Part shown: piece after piece, positions 1 to 7,378 of the stretch | How the letters are laid out: the number at the start of each line of letters is the position of its first letter | Position numbering within the stretch: position 1 is the stretch's first letter | Source of the DNA: Microbacteriaceae bacterium | Lineage (GTDB): Bacteria > Actinomycetota > Actinomycetes > Actinomycetales > Microbacteriaceae | Length of the DNA stretch: 32,489 nucleotides | NCBI GenBank assembly: GCA_947455435.1 | Contig: CANGNZ010000011.1 | Coordinates: forward strand, 1 to 32,489 | Direction: 5' to 3' | The notes under the pieces: generated by a model | The model's database searches: none | Told to the model about the DNA's origin: nothing | The model's input: only the letters and a program-made list of their open reading frames with translations | Translations under genes and position numbers: made by a program

Positions 1-845
1 CTTAGTTTTGCGGCGTCGGCAACACCTCTTAAGAAGATGCCGGGAACAACCAAAGACTTCGATTGTTCGGAGCTAGGGCCGATCAGGTCAACTCCACCGG
101 CGACAAGCCCTCGCATGGTGCGAACCTGCAGCCAAGCTCCCAAAGCGCCCCCAGACGAAACCACGTGAACTGCGAAAGTTGCAAGGTTTGGCGCTACACC
201 TGAGATTGGCACCACCGTTGTCTTCGATTTTGGTACAGAGATGCTGGTGAGGCCAGGCGCGGCAACAGGGCCGCCCGAGCCAAGAATTTCTAGGTTCACA
301 GTCGAATCGACATCGGAGGGGTTAGACAAGATGAGCAGCGTCTCACGCCCCGGCGAAGTGTCGCCGCCAACCAGCCAGCTGTCACTGCTGGGTCGAACGC
401 AGTTTGCGGCGGCTAGCCCCGCGAGGTTTGAAAGTGCAGCTACTTGAGTCTGAGAGACAGCGAGAAGCGATGACCCCTGGACTGCAACGCCACCCGGGTC
501 TTGAACGGTCAAGGACTTAGCATCAACCAGTGAGCCACCGAGCAAGCCCGACAGGGTTGGCGCGTCTTGAACAACCCTGCGTTCTACCAGTCGAAGGTTT
601 GGAGTGTTTGCAAAGTAGCCCGATATGGTTGCGGCGCCCGCACGACTCACTTCAAGCGATGTGCCACTAGAACCGCCGGCACGGTAAAGCGCACCCGGGC
701 AAACCACGCTCAGATCTCTCGCCTGTGCCGAAATGGCAATTGGCTTTGCGGGGTCGCCAACCTGAAGCTTGAGTGAGAGTGGGTTGATCAGAAAGGCAAC
801 TGCGGCTCCGGCCACTAGCGCAGCGGCAAGGATTCTTCTAAACAT
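1..845 (-). CDS. DUF5719 family secreted/anchored protein, C-terminus off the window
   Basis: The reading frame is open from the ATG at 845 to the window edge, giving about 281 residues with no stop, so the C-terminus is missing. The N-terminus (MFRRILAAALVAGAAVAFLI) is a basic start followed by a hydrophobic segment, so the protein is probably exported or anchored with its bulk outside the cell. The rest is Gly/Ser/Val-rich, beta-type sequence (for example SWLVGGDTSPGRETLLILSNP) of the kind found in actinobacterial DUF5719 proteins, which typically sit next to a large membrane glycosyltransferase and whiB. Its ATG overlaps the end of that glycosyltransferase gene by 8 bases, which suggests translational coupling. 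The molecular function is unknown; the neighbours suggest an envelope role. The family call is from remembered sequence style and context, not from a search. Confidence 0.75.
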   Translation of the reverse strand, partial: MFRRILAAALVAGAAVAFLINPLSLKLQVGDPAKPIAISAQARDLSVVCPGALYRAGGSSGTSLEVSRAGAATISGYFANTPNLRLVERRVVQDAPTLSGLLGGSLVDAKSLTVQDPGGVAVQGSSLLAVSQTQVAALSNLAGLAAANCVRPSSDSWLVGGDTSPGRETLLILSNPSDVDSTVNLEILGSGGPVAAPGLTSISVPKSKTTVVPISGVAPNLATFAVHVVSSGGALGAWLQVRTMRGLVAGGVDLIGPSSEQSKSLVVPGIFLRGVADAAKL

Positions 846-3447
846 CGGCGTCCTCGCCTTCAACAAAAATCTGCGAATCGGCGCCGATGCTTCTTCTTGA
901 TCGCGAAGGAATCGCGAGCAGCACGAAAGCACCCAGGATTGCGACTTGGATCCCCTTGGTTATTGACCAAACCGAGTGTTTGGTGACTCCCATCGGCTTT
1001 TGGTCTTTGACTCGCCAAAGCCGGCCAAATTCGGTTACGCCAGCCGATTCGAGTTGCGGCACCGAATCAAGTGATGAGCCAATTTCTAGGACGGTTGCCG
1101 ATTTATCATTCGGAACCAAGACATAACGAACTTTGGTGTTCGCCAATTCGGTCGAGATGTCGACTCCGTTGGCCGAAACCATGGCGCCTGCAAGTTTTGC
1201 GACCTCTCGATATCGTTGCGTAGAAGCGAACTTGCTGAGTTCAAAACGATACGCGGTACTCGCGTCTTCAAGGTGTTCGCCTCGAATGGGCAGCCATTCT
1301 GCGGTGTAGGTTGAACCCTCGGCCGATATCACGAGGAGGCGGGCATCGCTCTCTGCTTGCGAGACGAGGAGCCACGGGACTACCCGACCGTCGGTTGACT
1401 CAAAGTTTGGCGAAGAAGTTGCGCTCAGAAACGCGATAGGCAGCAAGCCAATTAACGTTAACGCCAGGCCGGCCGCCCTAGCCAGCCAACGTTTTTCGAC
1501 GGCATCAAGAGCGATGACAACTAGGACCATGACGGTTAGCGCTACGGCAGAGAGAAGCGCCAAAGGAGAACCAGCGACGTTACGAGTAACTCCAGCGCCG
1601 GAGGGAAAACTTAGTTGTTGCGTGAACCAGGCAGCCGCGAGCAAAACCAAACCAAAAAGCCAGAGCGTGAGAGCCAAAGCCCAACGTTTGCTGGCTAAGG
1701 CAACGAGCGCGAAACAGAGGAATGCGCAGGTCGAAAGCGATCCACCAACCAGCAGTTCTAGGTTTGAGAAGTGCCGAACGCCTCTGGCTAGGCTCGGGTC
1801 GGCAAGAATAGCTGCTGGAGCCCCGACCTTCACCAAAAGGTAGTAGGCGTATGGTGCAAAGATTGCCCCGAGTGGCAATGGAATCCAAAACAGGTAGCCC
1901 AGTCGGCGAATTCGCATCGAAGCAACAACCGCCAGGCCAATAAGCACCAGCACCAAAAGGTTTGGCGCGCTTGCGCCAACGATTGCCAGCAGGAGACCAG
2001 AGAGCGCGACCCAGCTCCAGGTTTGGCGATTAGAACGGGCACTTCCAACTCGGCCGAGACCGGCAGCCCTAGCAACGGCAAGCACCAGCCAAGGCAAAGT
2101 TATTGCGGCTACTACGTCGGCAACTCTTGCGCCCACCAGAGCGGTGTCGAGGCTCGGCCATAGGGCAAACGCTGCGGCAGCCAAGTTGCGCAGCCAGGCC
2201 TTTTTGGTGAAGAGCCCCGCCACTCGCCAAGCTCCAACGAATGCAATTGGGCGGGCTAAGAACAAAAGCAAACCAATGGCGAACTGTGGCGACCAAAAAG
2301 TTAGCGAGCCCAGGAGTAACAGGACCCAGTTGAACGGGTCACTCGGCGCAAAGTAGCCATCGGCGATTGGTTGCCAGCTCGCCCCAGCTCTGGCAAACAA
2401 ATCGCCAAGATCGGCGTTTAGGGGCAGAGCGTTAGCCCCGCTGACGGCCAAATTGGTTGGGAACAAACGCCAAGATGCAATCGCAAGAAACATGACAAAG
2501 ATCCAGCCGAGCGATGCCGAGAAGCCTTTGGCGGCGACCACTTCTGAATGTCCTCGCTCGAAGGCGGCAAGGTTTTGCTGGGCCTCATCGCGATCTGCGC
2601 TTGCCCGAGCTGCCGAGCGCACCTCTTGCCAGCTTGCGCGAAGTGGCTTCAAGGCGGCGAGAGTTACGTTGGCATTCGCAGGCAACAACCTGCGGCTGGC
2701 AAGACGCTTTGGCGCGGTAAAGAAGCCCCAAAACGCGCTGTAGATTTCGGCCCAAATTCGATCCGGGCGCTTTTGCGCGATGCGATAGGTGGCCCTCAAA
2801 AAACCGAGAGGAATCAGCGCGAGCCAGTAAAGCAAGACCTGCCAGATCGGCGAGTAAACCATGCGCAAGTGAATCGATGCCTTGCGAAGTTCAACCTTCA
2901 TGGCTCGGCCCAGTTCGGCAGCCTTGCCGTCGTAGGCCACTTTGGCGCTTGGTTCGACGACCACGCGGTTGCCGGCCATTCTGGCTCGGATAGAAAAATC
3001 GATGTCAGCGGCCAACTCCGGCGCATTTTGGTCGAAGCCACCGAGTTCGGCCAGCACAGTTGTTCTAACCAACATGCCTGCTGTGCCAACGGCCAGGACA
3101 TCGCCAGGGCGATCGTGCTGGCCTTGGTCGAAGACTTCCGACACCGGCGAAAAAGCGTCGCCGAAGGGTGTGAGGGTTAGCCCAAGTTGTTTGATGACTC
3201 GAGGGTTTTGCATTGAAACAAGTTTTGGCCCGATGACGCCCGTGAGTTCCGACGAACGACCTGCAAGTTCGAGCATCGACTCCAAAGCGCCCGGTTCGGG
3301 AACCGAGTTTGAATAGTTGAGCCAGACCCAAAGATTTGAGTCTGGCTCGATGTTTAGCTTTTCGATAGCCGAAGCAATGTTCGAACCGGTAGCGGTTCGA
3401 ATCACCATGCCGTCACTCGATACGAGTGAGGCTATCGTCTCGGTCAA
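838..3447 (-). CDS. Large membrane protein with degenerate GT2 glycosyltransferase domain
   Basis: This 869-residue protein starts at a TTG six bases after the whiB2 stop. Residues about 1-240 match the later part of a GT2 domain: WVWLNYSNSVPEPGAL at 40-55, FLRATYR-type loops, and a DIDFSIRARMAGNRVVVEP block that corresponds to the acceptor/ED region. The remainder has many hydrophobic helices (roughly residues 195-225 and 310-690), then a soluble extracytoplasmic stretch and a final helix near residue 835. Actinobacterial relatives are large envelope glycosyltransferases encoded beside DUF5719 and whiB. Two oddities stand out. The usual N-terminal nucleotide-binding strand of GT-A folds is absent, and the acidic pair expected before SxPEPGAL is replaced by Ser-Asn. 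It may therefore be inactive or use another mechanism. There is no room for a longer start. Confidence 0.8.
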   Translation of the reverse strand: MTETIASLVSSDGMVIRTATGSNIASAIEKLNIEPDSNLWVWLNYSNSVPEPGALESMLELAGRSSELTGVIGPKLVSMQNPRVIKQLGLTLTPFGDAFSPVSEVFDQGQHDRPGDVLAVGTAGMLVRTTVLAELGGFDQNAPELAADIDFSIRARMAGNRVVVEPSAKVAYDGKAAELGRAMKVELRKASIHLRMVYSPIWQVLLYWLALIPLGFLRATYRIAQKRPDRIWAEIYSAFWGFFTAPKRLASRRLLPANANVTLAALKPLRASWQEVRSAARASADRDEAQQNLAAFERGHSEVVAAKGFSASLGWIFVMFLAIASWRLFPTNLAVSGANALPLNADLGDLFARAGASWQPIADGYFAPSDPFNWVLLLLGSLTFWSPQFAIGLLLFLARPIAFVGAWRVAGLFTKKAWLRNLAAAAFALWPSLDTALVGARVADVVAAITLPWLVLAVARAAGLGRVGSARSNRQTWSWVALSGLLLAIVGASAPNLLVLVLIGLAVVASMRIRRLGYLFWIPLPLGAIFAPYAYYLLVKVGAPAAILADPSLARGVRHFSNLELLVGGSLSTCAFLCFALVALASKRWALALTLWLFGLVLLAAAWFTQQLSFPSGAGVTRNVAGSPLALLSAVALTVMVLVVIALDAVEKRWLARAAGLALTLIGLLPIAFLSATSSPNFESTDGRVVPWLLVSQAESDARLLVISAEGSTYTAEWLPIRGEHLEDASTAYRFELSKFASTQRYREVAKLAGAMVSANGVDISTELANTKVRYVLVPNDKSATVLEIGSSLDSVPQLESAGVTEFGRLWRVKDQKPMGVTKHSVWSITKGIQVAILGAFVLLAIPSRSRRSIGADSQIFVEGEDADV

Positions 3448-3453
3448 TTTTGT

Positions 3454-3762
3454 TTAGGCAAGCTTCTTGAGCTTGCGGCGCTCGCGCTCTGAGAGGCCAC
3501 CCCAAATGCCGAAGCGCTCGTCGTTTGCCAGTGCGTACTCGAGGCACTGGGCTTTTACGTCGCAGCCTGAGCAGATCTTTTTAGCATCACGGGTCGAGCC
3601 ACCCTTCTCAGGGAAGAAGGCTTCAGGGTCGGTCTGGGCGCAAACTGCGTCTGCCTGCCAAGCCAACGGGTTTTCGTCTAGGTCGTTCGAGTATGCCCCC
3701 GCAACACCGAGCAGAACGGGATCGATAAACCAGTTTTCTGGAATGCGACTGTCTGAGCTCAT
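3454..3762 (-). CDS. whiB2: WhiB-family iron-sulfur transcriptional regulator, WhiB2/WhmD type
   Basis: The 102-residue product has the four conserved cysteines of WhiB proteins in the pattern VCAQTDP...CSGCDVKAQC, which bind a [4Fe-4S] cluster, followed by the GIWGG turn and the basic ERRKLKKLA tail that contacts DNA or sigma factor. The block CAQTDPEAFFPEKGGSTRDAKK and the LEYALANDERFGIWGG segment are typical of the WhiB2/WhmD group, which controls cell division and septation genes in actinobacteria. I chose the ATG at 3762 because AGAGG lies about ten bases upstream and the protein then has normal family length. A GTG at 3792 would add ten residues. The gene is probably the head of a three-gene operon with the glycosyltransferase and DUF5719 genes, driven by the promoter at 3814-3842. 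Confidence 0.93.
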   Translation of the reverse strand: MSSDSRIPENWFIDPVLLGVAGAYSNDLDENPLAWQADAVCAQTDPEAFFPEKGGSTRDAKKICSGCDVKAQCLEYALANDERFGIWGGLSERERRKLKKLA

Positions 3763-3808
3763 GGCTTCATTACCTCTTCTGGTGACCAGCACCGAAATAG
3801 TTTCTTGG

Positions 3809-3820
3809 GTGTAATTACAC
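3809..3820. repeat. 12-bp perfect palindrome overlapping the whiB2 -10 box
   Basis: GTGTAATTACAC reads the same on both strands. It covers the predicted -10 hexamer of the whiB2 promoter (3814-3819), so a dimeric protein bound here would block or modulate transcription. The binding protein is unknown; WhiB2 itself is one candidate by analogy with autoregulated WhiB proteins, but that is inference. Confidence 0.5.
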
Positions 3821-3842
3821 TGATGTTATTCGTTCAAGTCAA
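3814..3842 (-). promoter_or_regulatory. Probable sigma70-type promoter of whiB2
   Basis: On the minus strand a -35 box TTGACT (3842-3837) is followed, after exactly 17 bases, by a -10 box TGTAAT (3819-3814). Each differs from consensus by only one base. The start site would lie near 3807, leaving about 45 bases of leader before the ATG at 3762. Confidence 0.6.
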
Positions 3843-3859
3843 GTTGAAAAAATCGAAGT

Positions 3860-3876
3860 CTCAAGTCGCTCTTGAG
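3860..3876. repeat. Inverted repeat upstream of galE
   Basis: CTCAAG and CTTGAG form 6-bp arms around a 5-base spacer (TCGCT). The site ends eight bases before the proposed galE -10 box, where a -35 element or an activator would sit. No T-run follows, so it is more likely an operator than a terminator. Confidence 0.35.
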
Positions 3877-3884
3877 GCTTTCGG

Positions 3885-3890
3885 TATCCT
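3885..3890 (+). promoter_or_regulatory. Possible -10 box for a leaderless galE transcript
   Basis: TATCCT fits the TANNNT pattern of actinobacterial -10 boxes and lies exactly six bases before the galE ATG at 3897. There is no Shine-Dalgarno sequence in between, which fits transcription starting at the A of the start codon. Confidence 0.45.
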
Positions 3891-3896
3891 TGAAAC

Positions 3897-4847
3897 ATGT
3901 CTGTTCTAGTCACCGGCGGTGCCGGCTACATCGGTTCACACGTTGCGCGCCTACTAGGCCGCGACGCGATCATCGTCGACGACTTTTCGGCGGGCCTCGA
4001 ATCGCGCGTCCAAGGCCTTATTTGCGAACATTTAGACCTCGCTTCGGTCGAAGCACCAGCCAGACTCGAAGCCCTCATGCGCGCACACGGCGTCACCGCA
4101 GTTGTTCACCTTGCCGCCCGCAAAAAGGTCGGCGAATCGGTTGAACAACCAGAGTGGTACTACTCGCAAAACATTGGCGGGATGGCAAATCTTCTCACCG
4201 CGATGCGTGCAGCTGGAGTCCAAAAGCTAGTCTTCTCGTCAAGCGCGGCCACCTACGGTATGCCTGACGTTGAGCTTGTTAGCGAAGACCTCACCTGCAG
4301 CCCAATCAACCCGTATGGCGAAACCAAGCTGATTGGCGAATGGATGGCGAACGACGCTGCCAAAGCCTGGGGCCTTCGCCACGTGAACCTTCGATACTTC
4401 AACGTCGCAGGTGCGGGCTGGCCAGAACTAGCCGACACCGCCGTGGCGAACCTGATACCGATCGTCTTCGCAGCCCTCAAAGCCGGCGAGCAGCCAAAGG
4501 TGTTTGGCGGCGACTACCCAACCCCAGACGGTTCATGCATTCGCGACTATGTTCACGTCCTTGACCTAGCCAAGGCGCACGTCGCCGCGATCAAATACCT
4601 AGACGACCAGGTTCGCCCGCACTCGACATTCAACGTTGGCTCGGGTGAAGGTTCGAGCGTCTTTGAAGTAATGAATGTGATTCGAGAGGTAACCGGCCAA
4701 AACTTTGAGGCCGAGATTTTGCCAGGCCGTGCCGGTGACCCACCAAAACTTTGCGCAGATGTATCGCGCATCGAAAAGACTTTGAGTTGGCGAACCGAGG
4801 CAAACCTGACCGAAATCGTTCGCTCGGCTTGGCAGGCGATTAATTAA
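3897..4847 (+). CDS. galE: UDP-glucose 4-epimerase
   Basis: GalE interconverts UDP-glucose and UDP-galactose (some members also act on the N-acetyl forms) in the cytoplasm, using tightly bound NAD+. The 316-residue sequence opens with the NAD-binding fingerprint TGGAGYIGSH at residues 6-15 (Gly7, Gly10, Gly13). It continues with SSSAATYG near 114-121 and the catalytic YGETK, with Tyr140 and Lys144. The C-terminal substrate region is intact (DGSCIRDYVHVLDLAKAH, FNVGSGEGSSV). Length is slightly below the usual 320-340 residues. It reads divergently from whiB2 and convergently with manA, sharing four bases with the manA stop. It probably supplies UDP-galactose for the wall-polymer glycosyltransferases encoded further right. 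The start has no ribosome-binding site, consistent with a leaderless mRNA. Confidence 0.95.
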   Translation: MSVLVTGGAGYIGSHVARLLGRDAIIVDDFSAGLESRVQGLICEHLDLASVEAPARLEALMRAHGVTAVVHLAARKKVGESVEQPEWYYSQNIGGMANLLTAMRAAGVQKLVFSSSAATYGMPDVELVSEDLTCSPINPYGETKLIGEWMANDAAKAWGLRHVNLRYFNVAGAGWPELADTAVANLIPIVFAALKAGEQPKVFGGDYPTPDGSCIRDYVHVLDLAKAHVAAIKYLDDQVRPHSTFNVGSGEGSSVFEVMNVIREVTGQNFEAEILPGRAGDPPKLCADVSRIEKTLSWRTEANLTEIVRSAWQAIN

Positions 4848-5974
4848 AGTTCGCTACCGATGTAACCGGTGCCACTGCCCGAAAAGCTGAAGAAGTTGGC
4901 GTCCGCCGTCAAAAATGCGGCCTCGCCCCTTCGCAAAACCACCCGTTCTTCCAACGAATTTGCTACGGCGATTTCGCCAGCGATACAAACAACAATCGAG
5001 TCGCCAGGCAACTTAATATCGGCGAGAAGATTGCTACCGGACACATCGACTTTGTGTAGGCAATAGTCGCGGCTGATTGAAGGGTAAACCGCAAGGCCGC
5101 GAGCAAGCTCTTTAGGTCGAACGGTGTCGCAAGCCTTAGCAACCTCGACATCGAGAACATTCAAAAACTCTGCACCGTCAACGTGTTTTGGTGTCAGACC
5201 GGCGCGTAAAACATTGTCTGAGTTGTCTTGAATCTCCAAACCCAAACCTCGAATGTAGCTGTGGGGCGTGCCTGGCGGCACCACGAGCGCCTCACCCGGT
5301 TGCAAGATGAAGTGGCGCATGAACAAGGCGAGCAGAGCACCACGATCTGCGCCAAACTCGGCGAAGATGTCGATCAACAACTCCTGCTCTGGGCGAGTTG
5401 GTTGTTTTAGGTTTGCATAAAGTTCGGCGACCAATGCTGCATAGTCGCCTTCGCCGTCCAAAACCTCGGCAAAAAGCTGGTCTGGGTTTGACTCCGCAAT
5501 TGCCACCAAACGAGCTAATGCGCTTCGGTTCAGCTGAACAAAAGGCTCAAGCGACTCGAGGGTCGCTTTCACGTCAAAACCGCTTCGGATCCCGGCCAGG
5601 ACCTCAAACTCGGTGATCGCAACTAGAGATTCACTCTTAGGATTCTCGTCTTTGTATGAACGGTTTGGGTCGGCAATGGCCAAACCAGCGGAATTCTCGC
5701 GAGCGAAGCCTTCGATTGCCTTTTCGCGGGAGGGGTGAACCTGGATCGATAGCGGAATCGCCGCTGCCAAAAACTTGAGCAAAAAACCTAGTGGCTTGCT
5801 TCTGAGCTCTGCCAGACTCACACCATCGACGCTGTGAGCCGGTGAACCCGGGTGGTTGCCAAACCAAACCTCAGCCATTGGGCCGCCAGACGCAGGCAAC
5901 CCCAACGCCTCGTGCATGAGTGTGGTCGAACCCCACGCGTAGTCGCGCGCCTGATTCTCGATTTTCACAATCAC
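4844..5974 (-). CDS. manA: Mannose-6-phosphate isomerase, class I
   Basis: ManA interconverts fructose-6-phosphate and mannose-6-phosphate, the entry point to GDP-mannose and mannosylated envelope glycans. The 376-residue product starts IENQARDYAWGS, typical of the class. It carries the zinc-site elements QVHPS, a Glu in the YKDENPKSE segment, and VVPPGTPHSYIRGLGLEIQDNSDNVLRAGLT. In the second element the common NHKPE is NPKSE, so the flanking His is lost but the Glu is kept. I chose the GTG at 5974 because GGGAG lies eight bases upstream (5983-5987) and the protein then begins where the family normally does. An upstream ATG at 6043 would add 23 atypical residues and run into the divergent gene. 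Synteny with whiB2 is common in actinobacteria. Confidence 0.93.
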   Translation of the reverse strand: MIVKIENQARDYAWGSTTLMHEALGLPASGGPMAEVWFGNHPGSPAHSVDGVSLAELRSKPLGFLLKFLAAAIPLSIQVHPSREKAIEGFARENSAGLAIADPNRSYKDENPKSESLVAITEFEVLAGIRSGFDVKATLESLEPFVQLNRSALARLVAIAESNPDQLFAEVLDGEGDYAALVAELYANLKQPTRPEQELLIDIFAEFGADRGALLALFMRHFILQPGEALVVPPGTPHSYIRGLGLEIQDNSDNVLRAGLTPKHVDGAEFLNVLDVEVAKACDTVRPKELARGLAVYPSISRDYCLHKVDVSGSNLLADIKLPGDSIVVCIAGEIAVANSLEERVVLRRGEAAFLTADANFFSFSGSGTGYIGSEL

Positions 5975-6000
5975 TTTTTTGGCTCCCAAGGTCGTGAAGA

Positions 6001-6026
6001 CAAGTTTACTTGCGGCGATAAACTTG
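6001..6026. repeat. 8-bp inverted repeat between divergent manA and polymerase genes
   Basis: CAAGTTTA (6001-6008) and TAAACTTG (6019-6026) are perfect inverted arms with a 10-base spacer. Each arm contains TAAACT, a -10-like hexamer: one faces right (6019-6024), the other left (6008-6003). Start sites would fall near 6031 and 5996, each a short distance before its gene's ribosome-binding site. One site could thus control both genes. No strong -35 boxes are visible. Confidence 0.45.
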
Positions 6027-6046
6027 CCCCTTGTAAGGAGCATGCA

Positions 6047-7378
6047 GTGACGCTGAAGAAGCCATTGGCCTACGCGGGGGTTTTCACCCTCATGGCCGGC
6101 GATGCCGTTCGTAACACCGTGTCTTGGGCCGGTTGGGGTGCGATTTGTGCCGTGCTCGCGGGCTTCATGATTTATTGGTTAGTCATCAACAAGTCACTTG
6201 CGACGATCAGGCAAACCCCTTGGCCACTAACCGCTTTTCTAAGCTTGATTCTGTTGAGTTCGATTTGGTCGAACTACCAACTGGTAACGTTTGGCGTTTT
6301 CTTCATTCAGCTAGTGCAAACCGCCTTCGCTATTTTTCTCGCGGCAGCATTTAGTTGGCGAGACCTCCTAAAGATTTTCGCGAACACCATTCGAGGGATT
6401 CTTGGCGCGTCGTTGCTTTTCGAACTGTACGCAGCCGTAATTATTCGCGGTCCAATTGACGCGGTTTTCAAAATGTATGAGGGAAAGTTCCCGCCTTCGC
6501 GCGACTTTTACTGGGTGCGCGGCAACCTTTTTAACGGCGGACGCATCCAGGGCATCCTGGGTAACTCGAACATTCTCGCTTACGTGGCAATGCTCGGCAT
6601 CATTCTGTTTTTCGTCGAGCTCACACTGCGCGATTCGAAGCGTTGGATTAGCGTGCTAAGCCTTGCAACCTCTATCGCGGCACTAGCCGATGCCTGGTCG
6701 ATGACGGTGAATTTTGCGCTTGTTGCAGTCGTTTTAGCGGCAATCGTTTCGATAGCCGCCGAGGGTAAAGATAAAGAGACTCGACACCGCTACTACCGAA
6801 GTGCGTGGTGGACGATTGGCGGAACAGCTCTACTCGTCCTGGCATTCAGAGCGCAAATCTTCGGGCTGCTCGGCAAGAGCCCAGACATTTCTGGCCGCAC
6901 CAAGATCTGGAAGTTGGTGTTGGGTCTAATCGATCAAAGACCGCTACAGGGTTGGGGTTGGACGAGCTACTGGATCCCGTTCTTGAAGCCATACAACGGG
7001 CTCGTCAAGATGCACGGAGTCACCTATTTGCAGGCCCACAACGCTTTCTTGGACGTCTGGTTGCAACTAGGCGTGCTCGGGCTCGGGCTCTTCATCGGTT
7101 TGATTGGTTACACCTTCGTGCCGCTGTGGCGTTTGGCTGTGCGCCACACCAGCCCGCTCTACCTCTGGCCGATTCTGGTTTTCGTTGGTTTGATTGTGCA
7201 AAACCTGACCGAAAGTCGTTTCTTGATCGAGATCGGCTGGGTGCTTTTGGTGTTGTTTGCGGTGAAGGTGCGCGACCCGCTCGACTCGCTAGAGCCTAGA
7301 GTCGACGACCTTAAAAGAGCTCGTTTGCTCTTTGGAGGTCTTCGTCAAAGTCGATCTCAACAGCGTAAAGATCACTGA
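6047..7378 (+). CDS. O-antigen ligase/polymerase-like (Wzy/WaaL) membrane protein
   Basis: The 443-residue protein has about ten hydrophobic helices and a central extracytoplasmic loop holding GWGWTSYWIPF and AHNAFLDVWLQLGVLGLGLF. The conserved His-Asn and the following Glu-poor helix resemble the Wzy_C region of O-antigen ligases and polymerases, which join lipid-linked glycan units at the outer membrane face. The GTG at 6047 is preferred because AAGGAG (6035-6040) lies six bases before it; a longer frame back to 5852 exists only as a shadow of manA. The last 22 codons overlap the convergent nucleotidyltransferase gene by 68 bases, and that tail (KRARLLFGGLRQSRSQQRKDH) is basic and unlike a normal family end. 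It probably polymerises or ligates an envelope glycan; the substrate is unknown. Confidence 0.8.
   Translation: MTLKKPLAYAGVFTLMAGDAVRNTVSWAGWGAICAVLAGFMIYWLVINKSLATIRQTPWPLTAFLSLILLSSIWSNYQLVTFGVFFIQLVQTAFAIFLAAAFSWRDLLKIFANTIRGILGASLLFELYAAVIIRGPIDAVFKMYEGKFPPSRDFYWVRGNLFNGGRIQGILGNSNILAYVAMLGIILFFVELTLRDSKRWISVLSLATSIAALADAWSMTVNFALVAVVLAAIVSIAAEGKDKETRHRYYRSAWWTIGGTALLVLAFRAQIFGLLGKSPDISGRTKIWKLVLGLIDQRPLQGWGWTSYWIPFLKPYNGLVKMHGVTYLQAHNAFLDVWLQLGVLGLGLFIGLIGYTFVPLWRLAVRHTSPLYLWPILVFVGLIVQNLTESRFLIEIGWVLLVLFAVKVRDPLDSLEPRVDDLKRARLLFGGLRQSRSQQRKDH

Noticed and set aside
2548-3180. Long plus-strand open frame of 210 codons
   Set aside because: It is antisense to the membrane glycosyltransferase, its residue composition is irregular and no family motif appears; GC-biased codon use gives such shadows.
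4840-4847. TTAATTAA palindrome
   Set aside because: It is explained by the two opposing stop codons of galE and manA overlapping; no reason to call a protein-binding site.
5852-6046. 65-codon upstream extension of the polymerase-like gene
   Set aside because: It lies opposite the manA N-terminus, lacks hydrophobic or family character, and a strong AAGGAG site precedes the GTG at 6047.
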